Below are positions 45,256 through 55,720 of a stretch of DNA of 64,000 bases, piece by piece (position 1 is the stretch's first letter; each line of letters starts with the position of its first letter). The notes below the pieces were generated by a model that did no database searches, was not told the origin of the DNA, and worked only from the letters and a program-made list of their open reading frames with translations. The stretch spans positions 2,666,001 to 2,730,000 of the forward strand of contig OY282352.1 in the NCBI GenBank assembly GCA_958295495.1. The letters run 5' to 3'. The translations under genes were made by a program, and so were the position numbers. The stretch comes from an uncultured Latescibacterota bacterium (GTDB taxonomy: Bacteria; Latescibacterota; UBA2968; UBA8231).

Positions 45256-46575
45256 ATGGAGGCAGTGGCAGTGCAGCCCGAAATCGCGGGGACGCTGGCG
45301 GCAGTGGACCCGGAGGTCGAGGCCATCATTCGCGCTGAAAACAGGCGTCAGCACAACAAAATTCGCCTGATCCCATCTGAAAATTACGCCAGTCAAGCCG
45401 TACTCGAAGCCAGCGGTTCAATCCTGACGAATAAGTACTCCGAAGGCTATGCGGGTGTGCGCTACTACGAGGGCCAGCGAGAGATCGACAAAATTGAGCG
45501 GCTCTGCATTGAGCGCGCCAAGGAGGTTTTTGGTGCTGAGCACGTCAATGTGCAGCCCTATTCGGGATCGCCGGCCAATCAGGCCGTGTACGTCGGCCTC
45601 TGTGCGCCGGGCGATGCGGTCATGGGCTTGGCACTGGCGCACGGAGGCCATCTGACGCACGGCGACCGCGTCAGCATCTCGGGGATGTACTACAAGTCCG
45701 TGCAATACGGGGTGTGCCGGGATACCGGCCAGATCGACTTCGACCAAGTCGAATCGCTGGCCAAAGAGCACCGGCCCAAGCTGATCTTCTGCGGGGGCAC
45801 GGCCTATCCGCGCATCATCGACTTTGCGCGCTTTGCCGAGATCGGGCATTCCGTGGGGGCCATCGTGGTCGCCGATATCGCGCATATTGCCGGGTTGGTG
45901 GCCGCTGGGGTGCATCCCAGCCCGGTGCCGCATGTCGATGTGGTAACGACCACAACTCACAAGTCGCTGCGGGGGCCGCGCGGCGGGATGATCTTGTGCC
46001 GGGCGCAGTACGCTGCGGCCATTGATAAGGCGGTGTTCCCAGGCTTGCAGGGCGGGCCGCACAACAGCACCACGGCGGCGATTGCCGTCGCGCTCAAGGC
46101 GGCGATGAGCGAGGAGTTTGCAGTGTATGCCCAGCAGATCGTCGCCAACGCTCAGACTTTGGCCTCCGCTCTGTCGGCGCGGGGCTTTGCCCTCAGTTCG
46201 GGCGGGACCGACAACCACCTGATCCTCATGGACATGACCGATAAAGGCATTACGGGATACGCCATGGCCAAGGCCCTCGACGCGGCAGGCATCGTCTGCA
46301 ATTTCAATCGCGTGCCCTTTGATCCACGCCCGGCGCGCAAGCCCAGCGGCGTCCGCATTGGCACGCCAGCGATTACCAGCCGGGGCTTTGGCACTAAGGA
46401 GATGAGGCAGTTGGCCGAGTGGATGGAGCGGGTCGCCCAAGTCCGGGCCAATAAAGCACTGGAACTCGACGACCGGAAAGCGGAGTACGCCGAGGTGGCG
46501 GCTGAGGTGAGAGCACTCTGCGCTCGTTTCCCAGCACCCGGCTTACTCTACGACAGCGGGGGAAGGCCGCTTTAG
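45256..46575 (+). CDS. glyA: Serine hydroxymethyltransferase
   Basis: Interconverts serine and glycine with tetrahydrofolate in the cytoplasm; PLP-dependent. At 439 residues it has normal length. Motifs: IRLIPSENYAS, NKYSEGYAGVRYYEG, VNVQPYSGSPANQAVY, the PLP lysine Lys236 in TTTTHKSLRGPRGG, and GVRIGTPAITSRG near the end. The start lies after GGGGAGAACAAAACC. The next gene begins 11 bases after the stop. Confidence 0.96.
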   Translation: MEAVAVQPEIAGTLAAVDPEVEAIIRAENRRQHNKIRLIPSENYASQAVLEASGSILTNKYSEGYAGVRYYEGQREIDKIERLCIERAKEVFGAEHVNVQPYSGSPANQAVYVGLCAPGDAVMGLALAHGGHLTHGDRVSISGMYYKSVQYGVCRDTGQIDFDQVESLAKEHRPKLIFCGGTAYPRIIDFARFAEIGHSVGAIVVADIAHIAGLVAAGVHPSPVPHVDVVTTTTHKSLRGPRGGMILCRAQYAAAIDKAVFPGLQGGPHNSTTAAIAVALKAAMSEEFAVYAQQIVANAQTLASALSARGFALSSGGTDNHLILMDMTDKGITGYAMAKALDAAGIVCNFNRVPFDPRPARKPSGVRIGTPAITSRGFGTKEMRQLAEWMERVAQVRANKALELDDRKAEYAEVAAEVRALCARFPAPGLLYDSGGRPL

Positions 46576-46586
46576 GTCTCTAGAAA

Positions 46587-47786
46587 ATGGATATATATCA
46601 AGAGCTAGGCGTTGATCCTATTATCAACGCCGTAGGGCCAGCGACGCGATTGAGCGGGTCGATTATGCGGCCCGAGGTGGCCGAGGCCATGCGGCAGGCT
46701 TCGGAGCGCTGTGTGGATATAGCGCAGATGCAGGCGCGGGCCGGGGAAGTGATCGCCGAGATCACCGGCGCGGAGGCCGGGTATGTGACCAGCGGGGCGG
46801 CAGCGGGCTTGTTGCTGGGGACGGCCGCTTGTGTGACCGGATTGGACCCGGGGAAGATGAATCGCTTGCCGGATACGTCTGGGATGAGGAACGAAGTGAT
46901 CATGGCGCGCAGCCACCGGAATTTCTACGACCACGCGGTGCGCTCGGTGGGGATTGAGTTGGTGGAGGTGGGGATCGCCGATCGCTTTTCCGGGGCGGGT
47001 GTGCGCGATGCGGAAGGGTGGGAGATTGAGGCGGCGATTAGCGAGCGGACGGCCGCGATAGTGTACGTGGCGTACGCGCATACGCAGCCGTCGCTGGAGG
47101 TGGTGGTGGCCGCGGCGCGCAAGGGCGGGGTGCCGGTGATTGTGGATGCGGCCGGGCAGTTGCCGCCAGCGAGTAACTTGCAGCGCTTTATTGCCGCTGG
47201 GGCCGATTTGGTCGCCTTTAGCGGCGGCAAGGCCATAGGCGGGCCGCAGGCTTCGGGGGTTTTGTGCGGCCGGCGGGAGTTGATTGCTGCGGCCGCCCTG
47301 CAACACCAAGACCTCGACGTGATGCCCGAGCTGTGGGACCCGCCGGCGAGTTTGATCGACAAGTCGCAGCTACCCGGTGCCCCGCAGCATGGCATTGGGC
47401 GGCCCTGCAAGGTCGGCAAGGAGGAGATCGCGGGGTTGGTGAAGGCGTTGCGTCTTTTTGTGGCCGAGGACCCGGCCGCACGGCGGCGGTGCTGGCAGGC
47501 GCTGATGGAAGAGTTGGTCGCCGCGTGTGGTGCGCTGCGACACGCTGAGATCGCGGTGGTAGCCGACCGCAAGCGCGCTGAGGTGCCGACTGCGCGGCTG
47601 GTGCTCAACGAGGAGGCCGCGGGCATGACGGCGCTGGAACTGGTCAGGGCGCTACAGGAAGGCCAGCCGCAGATTGCCGCCAACCCCACAGATGTTTACG
47701 AGGGTGCGGTGATTTTTGGGCCGATGTGCCTCAAGGAGGGCGAGCCGGAGCAGATTGGGTGCCGGCTCAGGGAGTTGCTCGGCTGA
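46587..47786 (+). CDS. SelA-like PLP-dependent enzyme (DgaE/ammonia-lyase type)
   Basis: A 399-residue fold-type I PLP enzyme. The lysine is Lys215 in FSGGKAIGGPQASG. The N-terminus MDIYQELGVDPIINAVGPATRLSGS and the AGYVTSGAAAGLLLG motif match the SelA-like group that includes D-glucosaminate-6-phosphate ammonia-lyase (DgaE) and related sugar-amino acid lyases. Exact substrate unknown. It is cotranscribed with glyA. No selenocysteine tRNA or selD gene was found, so a SelA role is unlikely. Confidence 0.8.
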   Translation: MDIYQELGVDPIINAVGPATRLSGSIMRPEVAEAMRQASERCVDIAQMQARAGEVIAEITGAEAGYVTSGAAAGLLLGTAACVTGLDPGKMNRLPDTSGMRNEVIMARSHRNFYDHAVRSVGIELVEVGIADRFSGAGVRDAEGWEIEAAISERTAAIVYVAYAHTQPSLEVVVAAARKGGVPVIVDAAGQLPPASNLQRFIAAGADLVAFSGGKAIGGPQASGVLCGRRELIAAAALQHQDLDVMPELWDPPASLIDKSQLPGAPQHGIGRPCKVGKEEIAGLVKALRLFVAEDPAARRRCWQALMEELVAACGALRHAEIAVVADRKRAEVPTARLVLNEEAAGMTALELVRALQEGQPQIAANPTDVYEGAVIFGPMCLKEGEPEQIGCRLRELLG

Positions 47787-47814
47787 AACGGTGCTCTGAG
47801 CGCGAGCTAAAAGG

Positions 47815-47856
47815 CGACAAGCCCCGCCGGGGATATGGTCTCGGCGGGGCTTGTCG
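47815..47856. terminator. Strong hairpin between two convergent genes
   Basis: 15 bp perfect stem (47815-47829 with 47842-47856, CGACAAGCCCCGCCG arm), loop of 12. On the minus strand it is followed by TTTTAG, so it fits termination of the propeller gene; on the plus strand there is no T tract. Confidence 0.7.
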
Positions 47857-47974
47857 GTGCAAGAGGACGGACGCGGGCTTTCCGCGGCGCAGCATCAGGG
47901 CAGGGGGCGATGGGCGCGAAATGTTGCAGCCGACGCAGCCGATTGCCAGCCAACCACCCATCCGCGCTGCCGCT

Positions 47975-49774
47975 TTACTCACAGCCTCCCAGAAGGTCCA
48001 TCACGTAAATGTCCAAATCGTCCTCATCGCCGTCGCGATTAGATATAAAGGCGATCTGTGTTCCATCGGGTGACCAAGCGGGAACCCAGTCGGCTGCGCT
48101 GTTGTTGGTCAGCCGTCGCGGGTTAGATCCATCCGCATCCATCATGTAAATGTCCTCATCGCCGTCGCGATTAGATATAAAGGCGATCTGTGTTCCGTCG
48201 GGCGACCAAGCGGGAAATCCGTCCCTTGCGATGCTGTAAGTCAGCGAGCGCGGGTTGGATCCATTCGCACCCATCACGTAAATGTCCGAATCGCCGTCGC
48301 GATTAGACACAAAGGCGATCTGTGTTCCGTCGGGCGACCAAGCGGGAAAAGCGTCGATTGCGCTGTTGTCGGTCAGCCGGCGCAGGTATTCGTCTTCGCC
48401 ATCTGCATCCATCACGTAAATGTCCCAATCGCCATCGCGCTCAGACATAAAGGCGATCTGTGTTCCGTCGGGCGACCAAGCGGGAAGAGCGTCGATTGCG
48501 CTGTTGTCGGTCAGCCGGCGCGTGTTAGCTCCATCCGCATCCATCACGTAAATGTCCCAATTGCCGTCGCGATTAGACATAAAGGCTATTTTTCGTCCGT
48601 CGGGCGACCAAACGGCCCCCTCGTCGTCATCACTGAAGCCGGACCACTGGCTTACTTCAGAGCCATCCGCTGTCGCGAAGTAAATACCAGAATCGCCGTT
48701 GAAATAGATATACCATCCGGAGGGCGACCAAACGAGATTTGAGCCGATCTCAACTCCAGCGTTGTTGGTCAGCCGGCGTATCGGCCCAGCCACCCAGTTC
48801 ACTCTCGTTGCCGCTCGCCCGATCCCCGCTGGCAGGGACGCATCCGACGGATTAGTGACATAGGTCATAATCGCCAGTAAGTCGGTCAAATTGACCTGCC
48901 CATCGTCGGTGACGTCGCCCAAGCCCATATTGCCGTTGTTCGGAGCCGTAATAGACGGATCGAGGTTGAACACCACCACCAGTAGCGCGTCGGCCAAGTC
49001 AACCTGCCCGTCGTTGTTCACGTCGCCCAAAATACCGCAGGTCAACGCCTTGCCCCTCGGCAGTTCCTCCACCGATTTAACCACGAACCCCACCGGACCC
49101 ATCCCCGCCCGCACCCCAAAGGTCGCATCCACGTAGGGCACCACGCCCGCGCCCGAAACGACGATACCATAGGTTTGCTCGGCCGGTTCGGAGGTCGCAC
49201 CGCCCGCCGACTCGAGCGCCGCGCCGACCGATACCGGAGAAACAGTCGCTGTCCCGGCCTGCCCGTCAATGAGTACCATCCGCCGCGTCAACTCCACCCC
49301 GTCGCCGCGCAGCCGGTAGATATATACGCCTGCCGCCACGGCCTGTCCGGCTGCATCCGTCGCGTCCCACCGCGCCGCGTGAAAACCGGCCGGCCGCTCT
49401 TCGTTCACCAGCGTTGCCACGCGCTGGCCCAACACGTTGAATACCTCCAGCCGCACGGGCGCTGCCGTGGGCAACTGATACGGAATAATCGTCGAAGGAT
49501 TGAACGGATTGGGATAATTCTGCCCCAACGCAAACCCCTGCGGCACCACTTGGCCGCCCAAAGACGCCAGCGGCAGCGCGAAATGCCCGTCCGCGTCGGT
49601 CGTCGCCTGCGCCACCGGGCCGTGCTGAATAGCCGTCAAATCGAAGACCATCACCTGCGCGGCGACCGCCGCTTCACCCGAAGAAAGGCGAACCCGCCCC
49701 TCCACTAGCGGCTCGGCGACCAGGTGGGCCGCCAACACCAGCCCGACGAACGCGACGATGGATGCTTTTTGCAT
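47975..49774 (-). CDS. Secreted PD40 beta-propeller protein with dockerin and sorting-type module
   Basis: A 599-residue exported protein. Order: signal peptide (1-20), a carboxypeptidase-like repeat (about 25-75), a FlgD/T9SS-like module (about 80-160) with GQNYPNPFNPSTIIPYQLP, LEVFNVLGQRV and GVYIYRL, then two dockerin-like calcium repeats (GDVNNDGQVDLADALL, GDVTDDGQVNLTDLLA). A TolB-type PD40 propeller follows with about six blades, each carrying AWSPDGTQIAF and DIYVMDADG. The blades are encoded by near-identical tandem DNA units of about 130 bases between 48050 and 48620. The YPNPFNP module is normally at a C-terminus; here it is near the N-terminus. Confidence 0.85.
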   Translation of the reverse strand: MQKASIVAFVGLVLAAHLVAEPLVEGRVRLSSGEAAVAAQVMVFDLTAIQHGPVAQATTDADGHFALPLASLGGQVVPQGFALGQNYPNPFNPSTIIPYQLPTAAPVRLEVFNVLGQRVATLVNEERPAGFHAARWDATDAAGQAVAAGVYIYRLRGDGVELTRRMVLIDGQAGTATVSPVSVGAALESAGGATSEPAEQTYGIVVSGAGVVPYVDATFGVRAGMGPVGFVVKSVEELPRGKALTCGILGDVNNDGQVDLADALLVVVFNLDPSITAPNNGNMGLGDVTDDGQVNLTDLLAIMTYVTNPSDASLPAGIGRAATRVNWVAGPIRRLTNNAGVEIGSNLVWSPSGWYIYFNGDSGIYFATADGSEVSQWSGFSDDDEGAVWSPDGRKIAFMSNRDGNWDIYVMDADGANTRRLTDNSAIDALPAWSPDGTQIAFMSERDGDWDIYVMDADGEDEYLRRLTDNSAIDAFPAWSPDGTQIAFVSNRDGDSDIYVMGANGSNPRSLTYSIARDGFPAWSPDGTQIAFISNRDGDEDIYMMDADGSNPRRLTNNSAADWVPAWSPDGTQIAFISNRDGDEDDLDIYVMDLLGGCE

Positions 49775-49867
49775 CGTTAAGACTCCTTGAGATGTAGGGA
49801 AAAGCTGAACAGTTGACCGCGTTACGTTAAGGCGATTTTAGACAGCAAACAAGAAGTAGATTTTTCA

Positions 49868-49897
49868 TTGACCCCGCTCTATCTCGTCCTGTATGTT
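49868..49897 (+). promoter_or_regulatory. Candidate sigma-70-type promoter
   Basis: TTGACC (49868-49873), 18 bases, TATGTT (49892-49897), about 50 bases before the ATG of the small protein at 49947. The surrounding DNA is AT-rich. Confidence 0.45.
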
Positions 49898-49946
49898 CAT
49901 AAGTACACCCCCAAACCCAAACCCAAACTGAAGGAGAGCAACGACT

Positions 49947-50177
49947 ATGGCTACCATGCCCCCAACTATTGAAGAGCGTCTAGCAAGGCTCGAAGGCGTG
50001 TACGATCATCTCGCTTCCAAAGCAGACCTTGCTGAGTTAAGAGCGGTCTTAAAGGATGATATTGCGCGATTACAGGCCGATATTGCCGAACTCAAGGGTA
50101 GCGTCAAAATTCTGCTTGTAGCAGTTACTTCCGGTTTAGCTCTACTCAATATCGTTTTGCGGTTCTGGCCTTCGTAA
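49947..50177 (+). CDS. Small coiled-coil protein with C-terminal membrane helix
   Basis: 76 residues: an amphipathic coiled-coil (IEERLARLEGVYDHL, then DDIARLQADIAELKG) and a C-terminal transmembrane helix (VKILLVAVTSGLALLNIVL). An AAGGAGAG site precedes the ATG. The same architecture is seen in the frameshifted gene at 18871. Related small proteins are common in FCB-type and other genomes but have no agreed function. Confidence 0.65.
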   Translation: MATMPPTIEERLARLEGVYDHLASKADLAELRAVLKDDIARLQADIAELKGSVKILLVAVTSGLALLNIVLRFWPS

Positions 50178-50317
50178 GCCCATGCCTAAGCTGAAAGAGT
50201 AGTTCCACTACGTCGTCGCCGGCGATCTCCGCGACAAAACGCTAGTCCGACGACAGCTAAATCCGCGCTGCCGCTTTCTTCTTAATTTATATATGTAAAT
50301 CTCACTATTGGATGGTT

Positions 50318-51288
50318 CTAAAACTGCGCTCCCCAATAGGCGGCACCCAGCAGCGCGGTCTTGTCGTTGAGCACGACGTGAACGGGAATGGCCGCGAGGG
50401 GCGCGCCCATGCGGCCTTTGTCCATAAAGCCCTCCATAAAGCGGCCGTCGCGCAGCTTGGCGATGATCTTGGGCGCAATGCCGCCGCCGACGAAAACCCC
50501 CCCCGAAGACATCAGCTTGAGTGCCAAGTTCCCCGCTTCACGGCCATAGAGGAGTGCAAAGAGGTCGAGGGCCGCGACGGCCAGCGCAGAGTGGCCTTCG
50601 AGGCCGGCGCGGGCGATGGCGTCGGCGCGGTCGGGCTGTGCGGCCTCTGGCTGTAGCGCGGCGTCGGCGCGATCGGGATGCCGCGCACACAGAAAGTCGT
50701 AGGTCGCGGCCAAGCCCTGGCCCGAGACCACCCGTTCCCAGCTAACGTGGCCGTAGTGCTCGTTGAGGAAACGCCAGAGCGCGATTTCGAGCGAGGAACT
50801 GGGGCCGAAGGTCGCGTGTCCCCCCTCAGAGGCGATTGCTGCGTAGCGGCCCGCGGCCCAGCACAAGCCCCCCTCGCCTAGCCCGGTGCCAGCGGCAATG
50901 ACGGCGATGTTGCCCTTGGGGTCGCGTTGGCCGTGGTTGAGCGGACACAGGTCGTCCGGCCCCAACACCAAGGTGCCGTAGGAAGTCGCTTGCAGGTCGT
51001 TGAGCAGATGCACTTCGCTGCCGTTGAGCACGGCCGAAATTTCGCTGGGGTCGATGAGATAGGGCAAATTGACGGCGCGGACGGGAAGCTGATGGACCGG
51101 GCCAGGTACGCCTAAGACCGTGCGGCTGGGGTTGATCTGCGTTTCGCTGACAAAGGTTTTGAGCAGTTCACCGGCGCTGGCGTAGGACGCAGTTTGGTAG
51201 CGTCGCTCGACGAGGGGGTCAAAGCCTTGGGCGGCTGGGTCAAAAGCGGCGAGGTACGTTTTGGTGCCGCCGACATCACCGGCGATGA

Positions 51289-51292
<4 letters not shown>
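50318..51292 (-). CDS. glk: Glucokinase
   Basis: Phosphorylates glucose to glucose-6-phosphate. 324 residues from GTG 51292. N-terminal phosphate-binding GDVGGTKT, LNDLQATSYG, AAGTGLGEGGL, EGGHATFGP and the C-terminal GGVFVGGGIAPKI fit the bacterial Glk family. The GTG overlaps the zwf stop (GTGA); the frame to 51445 lies inside zwf and is not used. With zwf it forms a glucose-to-6-phosphogluconolactone pair in one operon. Confidence 0.92.
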
Positions 51293-52785
<1,493 letters not shown>

Positions 52786-52817
52786 AAAAAAAAAGGCCAC
52801 AGCGCACGCCATGGCCT
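52786..52817 (-). terminator. Probable attenuator terminator before zwf
   Basis: On the minus strand: a 10 bp stem (52794-52803 with 52808-52817, AGGCCA/TGGCCT at its base, two wobble pairs), loop of four, then nine T residues ending at the zwf ATG. A second small hairpin (CACAC/GTGTG, 52820-52835) lies just upstream. Confidence 0.55.
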
Positions 52818-52844
52818 CCCACACCGCCTCGTGTGAGCTTTGCA

Positions 52845-52873
52845 AATATACAAGAGCGGGCACAAATCAACAA
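52845..52873 (-). promoter_or_regulatory. Candidate zwf-glk promoter
   Basis: Minus-strand TTGTTG (52868-52873), 17-base spacer, TATATT (52845-52850). Transcription from it would start near 52838, just before the two hairpins of the leader. Confidence 0.5.
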
Positions 52874-52963
52874 GTCGATTGCGCCGTCCTTTTGCCTTGC
52901 TATGTTCGCCCTATTTATTTTATCACGAGATAACGGATCAATCACGCACAATGGAGGAGAAAT

Positions 52964-53911
52964 ATGGCGCGGTATTTGGTGACGGGCGGGGCGGGTTTTA
53001 TTGGTTCGCACCTTTGTGAGCGGCTGTGTGCAGAAGGACACGCAGTGCGGGTCTTGGACGATTTGAGCACGGGCCAGCGCGCAAACTTAGCTGAAATTTT
53101 CGCTGAGATCGAATTCATCCAAGGCGATATACGCGACTCGGGCTTGCTCGCCGAGGCCGTGCAACAGGTTGATTGCGTCCTGCACCAAGCAGCCTTGGTG
53201 TCGGTGCCGGCTTCGGTTGAGCACCCTCTCGTCGATCAGGAAATCAATGCGGTGGGGACGTTGCGGCTTTTGGAAGCGGCGCGGCAGGCCGGGGTTGGCC
53301 GCGTGGTTTTTGCCGCTTCAGCCGCTGCCTATGGCGACGACCTGAACTCGCCCAAGCGCGAGGACATGCGGGTCGAACCCGAATCCCCGTACGGGATCTC
53401 CAAGGTCGTGGGCGAGTACTACGCCCGAGTGTACAGCCGCCTCTACGGCTTGGAGGTGGTTTGCCTGCGCTACTTCAATGTCTTTGGCCCCCGGCAGTCT
53501 CCATCGTCCCCGTACGCCGGCGTGATTTCCCTGTTCGCCGACTGCATGTTGGCGGGCCGGGCACCAACCGTGTTCGGCGACGGCCGCCAATCGCGCGATT
53601 TTGTCTATGTCGGCGATGTGGTAGCGGCCAATATGAGGGCCTGTACTGCGCCGGAAGTCGCCGGGCGGACCTACAATATCGGCAGCGGGCGCGGCACGTC
53701 GCTGTTGGAGCTGATCGCCGCGCTCAACGAGGTTTTGGGGACCGCGTTGGACCCGGTGTTTGCCCGGCCCCGGGCGGGCGATGTGCGCGTCTCGGTCGCC
53801 GATGTAGCGCGGGCCCGGGCCGAATTAGGGTACGAGCCAGTGGTCGGGTTGTACGAGGGGTTGGAGCGGACGATTGCGGCGTTGGAGTCTTCCGCCGCGG
53901 CGAAGCAATAA
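52964..53911 (+). CDS. NAD-dependent sugar-nucleotide epimerase/dehydratase
   Basis: A 315-residue extended short-chain dehydrogenase. NAD-binding GGAGFIGSH at residues 8-16, DDLSTGQRANL, and the catalytic YGISK, then YNIGSGRGTSL. Closest in pattern to UDP-glucose or UDP-N-acetylglucosamine 4-epimerases; the substrate is not certain. Start supported by GGAGGAGAAAT. Divergent from zwf. Confidence 0.88.
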   Translation: MARYLVTGGAGFIGSHLCERLCAEGHAVRVLDDLSTGQRANLAEIFAEIEFIQGDIRDSGLLAEAVQQVDCVLHQAALVSVPASVEHPLVDQEINAVGTLRLLEAARQAGVGRVVFAASAAAYGDDLNSPKREDMRVEPESPYGISKVVGEYYARVYSRLYGLEVVCLRYFNVFGPRQSPSSPYAGVISLFADCMLAGRAPTVFGDGRQSRDFVYVGDVVAANMRACTAPEVAGRTYNIGSGRGTSLLELIAALNEVLGTALDPVFARPRAGDVRVSVADVARARAELGYEPVVGLYEGLERTIAALESSAAAKQ

Positions 53912-53926
53912 AAGGGATCGCTTATT

Positions 53927-55102
53927 GTGGCAACCATAGTTGATGGCAAAAAGCGCATCCCCTTTATGCGTGGGATGCTGGTACACTACCTAATTGAGCG
54001 CGGCTTCGGCTACGAAGATGCCCGCGCCGTGGCCAATGCGGTGCGCGCGTCTTTGGGGAAAGTAGAGTTCGTGCGCAAGAAGGACATGGTGCAACTCGTA
54101 CATAGTGCCATTCGCAAGGGGTTCGGCAGGTACGAGGCCGGCGACCTAATTTTCTGGGAGCGCCAGCCCACCACCATCATCGTCGAGCGCAAGAGCGGAT
54201 CGCGGCCTTTCTCCAAGGAGCTGTTGGCGGATTCCATTCAGGCGTCTGGGCTGCCGCCAGACCAAAGCTACGAGATTGGGCAGACGATTGAAGCCCGCTT
54301 GATAGACCAGCGCCGCCAGCACATCGCGCACTGGGAGCTGGAAGATCTGGCGGCCGAGCTGATCGAAAAGTCCTTTGACAAGTCCTTTGCCGAGCGCTAT
54401 CGCTTGTGGCGAGCTTGGGGCGATGTAGATAAACCCCTGATCATCCTCATCGGCGGTGCCAGCGGGGTCGGCAAGACCACGTTGGCGATTTCGCTGGCCA
54501 ATTTGCTCGATATTCCTCGGGTGGTAGCTACCGACGATTTGCGCCAAGTCATGCGCCTGACGCTGGCGCAGGAGCTCATGCCCGCCCTGCACGTCTCCTC
54601 GTACACCGCCTGGAAGGTCGTTCCTGCGGCTGGTCATCTCGACGCGGTCGTCGCCGGGTTTCGCGAGCAGGCGCGCAGCGTTTGCGTCGGGGTCAAGGCC
54701 ATCATCAGTCGCTGCATCGAGGAAAACACCAGCGTCATCATCGACGGCGTACACCTAATCAGCGACATGCTGGACTTAGAGGGATACGCGGGCGACGCCT
54801 TTATCACGCCCGTCTGTTTGGAGCTTTCTGGCCGCGACGCCTTTGAGGAGCGCTTTGCCCAGCGCGCCAGCGAGGCCCCGTCGCGTCCGGTCCATCGCTA
54901 TATGGAGCACTTGGAGGATATCCTCAAAATTCAGGACTATCTCATTGAAACGAGTGCCGCCCACGGCATTCCGGTGATTACCACAACCTCGGTTGAGAGC
55001 CTGACGAGCGAGGTCGCCATGGTGGTGAGCGAGCAGCTACAGGAGCAGGAGGAAATCCGCAAGGCCCTGAGTGCCTCCCGCAAGAAGTGTGCGGCCAATT
55101 GA
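53927..55102 (+). CDS. 2-phosphoglycerate kinase-like protein
   Basis: A 391-residue protein with an ATP-cone-like N-terminal part (about 85-160) and a P-loop kinase domain with GGASGVGKT at 176-184, as in archaeal 2-phosphoglycerate kinase, which feeds cyclic 2,3-diphosphoglycerate synthesis. The second cDPG enzyme is not in the window, so the bacterial role is uncertain. GTG start at 53927, 15 bases after the epimerase stop. Confidence 0.8.
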   Translation: MATIVDGKKRIPFMRGMLVHYLIERGFGYEDARAVANAVRASLGKVEFVRKKDMVQLVHSAIRKGFGRYEAGDLIFWERQPTTIIVERKSGSRPFSKELLADSIQASGLPPDQSYEIGQTIEARLIDQRRQHIAHWELEDLAAELIEKSFDKSFAERYRLWRAWGDVDKPLIILIGGASGVGKTTLAISLANLLDIPRVVATDDLRQVMRLTLAQELMPALHVSSYTAWKVVPAAGHLDAVVAGFREQARSVCVGVKAIISRCIEENTSVIIDGVHLISDMLDLEGYAGDAFITPVCLELSGRDAFEERFAQRASEAPSRPVHRYMEHLEDILKIQDYLIETSAAHGIPVITTTSVESLTSEVAMVVSEQLQEQEEIRKALSASRKKCAAN

Positions 55103-55205
55103 AGCGGTGCGCCGCTCGTTGATTCGCCCAACGTTAGATTGTATTGTATATTCCAAAAATCACGGCTAAGGGGCCGCGAAAACGCGCAACCAAGTTGGGA
55201 TAGAA

Positions 55206-55646
55206 ATGCTGAGCAACAAAAAGAAGGGTGCTTCCACGGGTGGCAGCAGCCAAGCACTCAATACGATTATCGGTCGCGGTAGCTGCTTTGAAGGCAAGCT
55301 GACGGTGGATAACAGCGTCAGAATAGACGGCGTATTCAAGGGCGAACTGGCCTGTACAGGGGAACTGACGATTAGCCAGTCGGGCGAGGCCGATGCTACT
55401 TTGCAGTGCAAAGACGCGTACATCGACGGCGTCGTGAGTGGCACCGTGCGCGCCGATAAGGTGCGATTGGACACGCAGTCGCGCTTTACCGGCAAGGTGT
55501 ACACCGACTCGTTCACGGTCTCCGAGGGCGCGATCTTCCACGGCTCTTGTTCGATGGAAAACCACAAGAAGAGCGAGTCGCCCCAAGGCGGCGAAGCTGC
55601 AAAGCCCCACCCGCCCAAGTCTGGACCCCAAGCCCAAAAGAAATAG
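55206..55646 (+). CDS. Bactofilin (polymer-forming cytoskeletal protein)
   Basis: A 146-residue protein with a right-handed beta-helix core (about 20-115): TIIGRGSCFEGKLTVDNSVRIDG and GELACTGELTISQSGEADA are typical bactofilin repeats. Flexible charged termini. It forms filaments that organise cell shape or envelope enzymes. It is followed by a terminator and then a sensor kinase gene. Confidence 0.92.
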   Translation: MLSNKKKGASTGGSSQALNTIIGRGSCFEGKLTVDNSVRIDGVFKGELACTGELTISQSGEADATLQCKDAYIDGVVSGTVRADKVRLDTQSRFTGKVYTDSFTVSEGAIFHGSCSMENHKKSESPQGGEAAKPHPPKSGPQAQKK

Positions 55647-55671
55647 CACTTTCCCACCTCATTTTTGCGCG

Positions 55672-55710
55672 AAAAATCCATCTGCACTGTGCGCTGCCGA
55701 TGGATTTTTT
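55672..55710 (+). terminator. Intrinsic terminator of the bactofilin gene
   Basis: 11 bp stem AAAAATCCATC (55672-55682) with GATGGATTTTT (55699-55709), loop 16, then a T. An ATG at 55700 in the next gene's frame lies in the hairpin. Confidence 0.8.
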
Positions 55711-55720
55711 CTCATTGCCG

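Noticed and set aside
47966..50276. 17-base direct repeat (ATCCGCGCTGCCGCTTT) on both sides of the propeller and small-protein genes
   Set aside because: Short, no other sign of mobility, and one copy sits at the end of a coding sequence; could be chance or a gene fragment.
50184..50290. Reading beginning MPKLKE after the small coiled-coil gene
   Set aside because: Stops after six codons; read-through resembles a protein only slightly. Too weak to call a gene.
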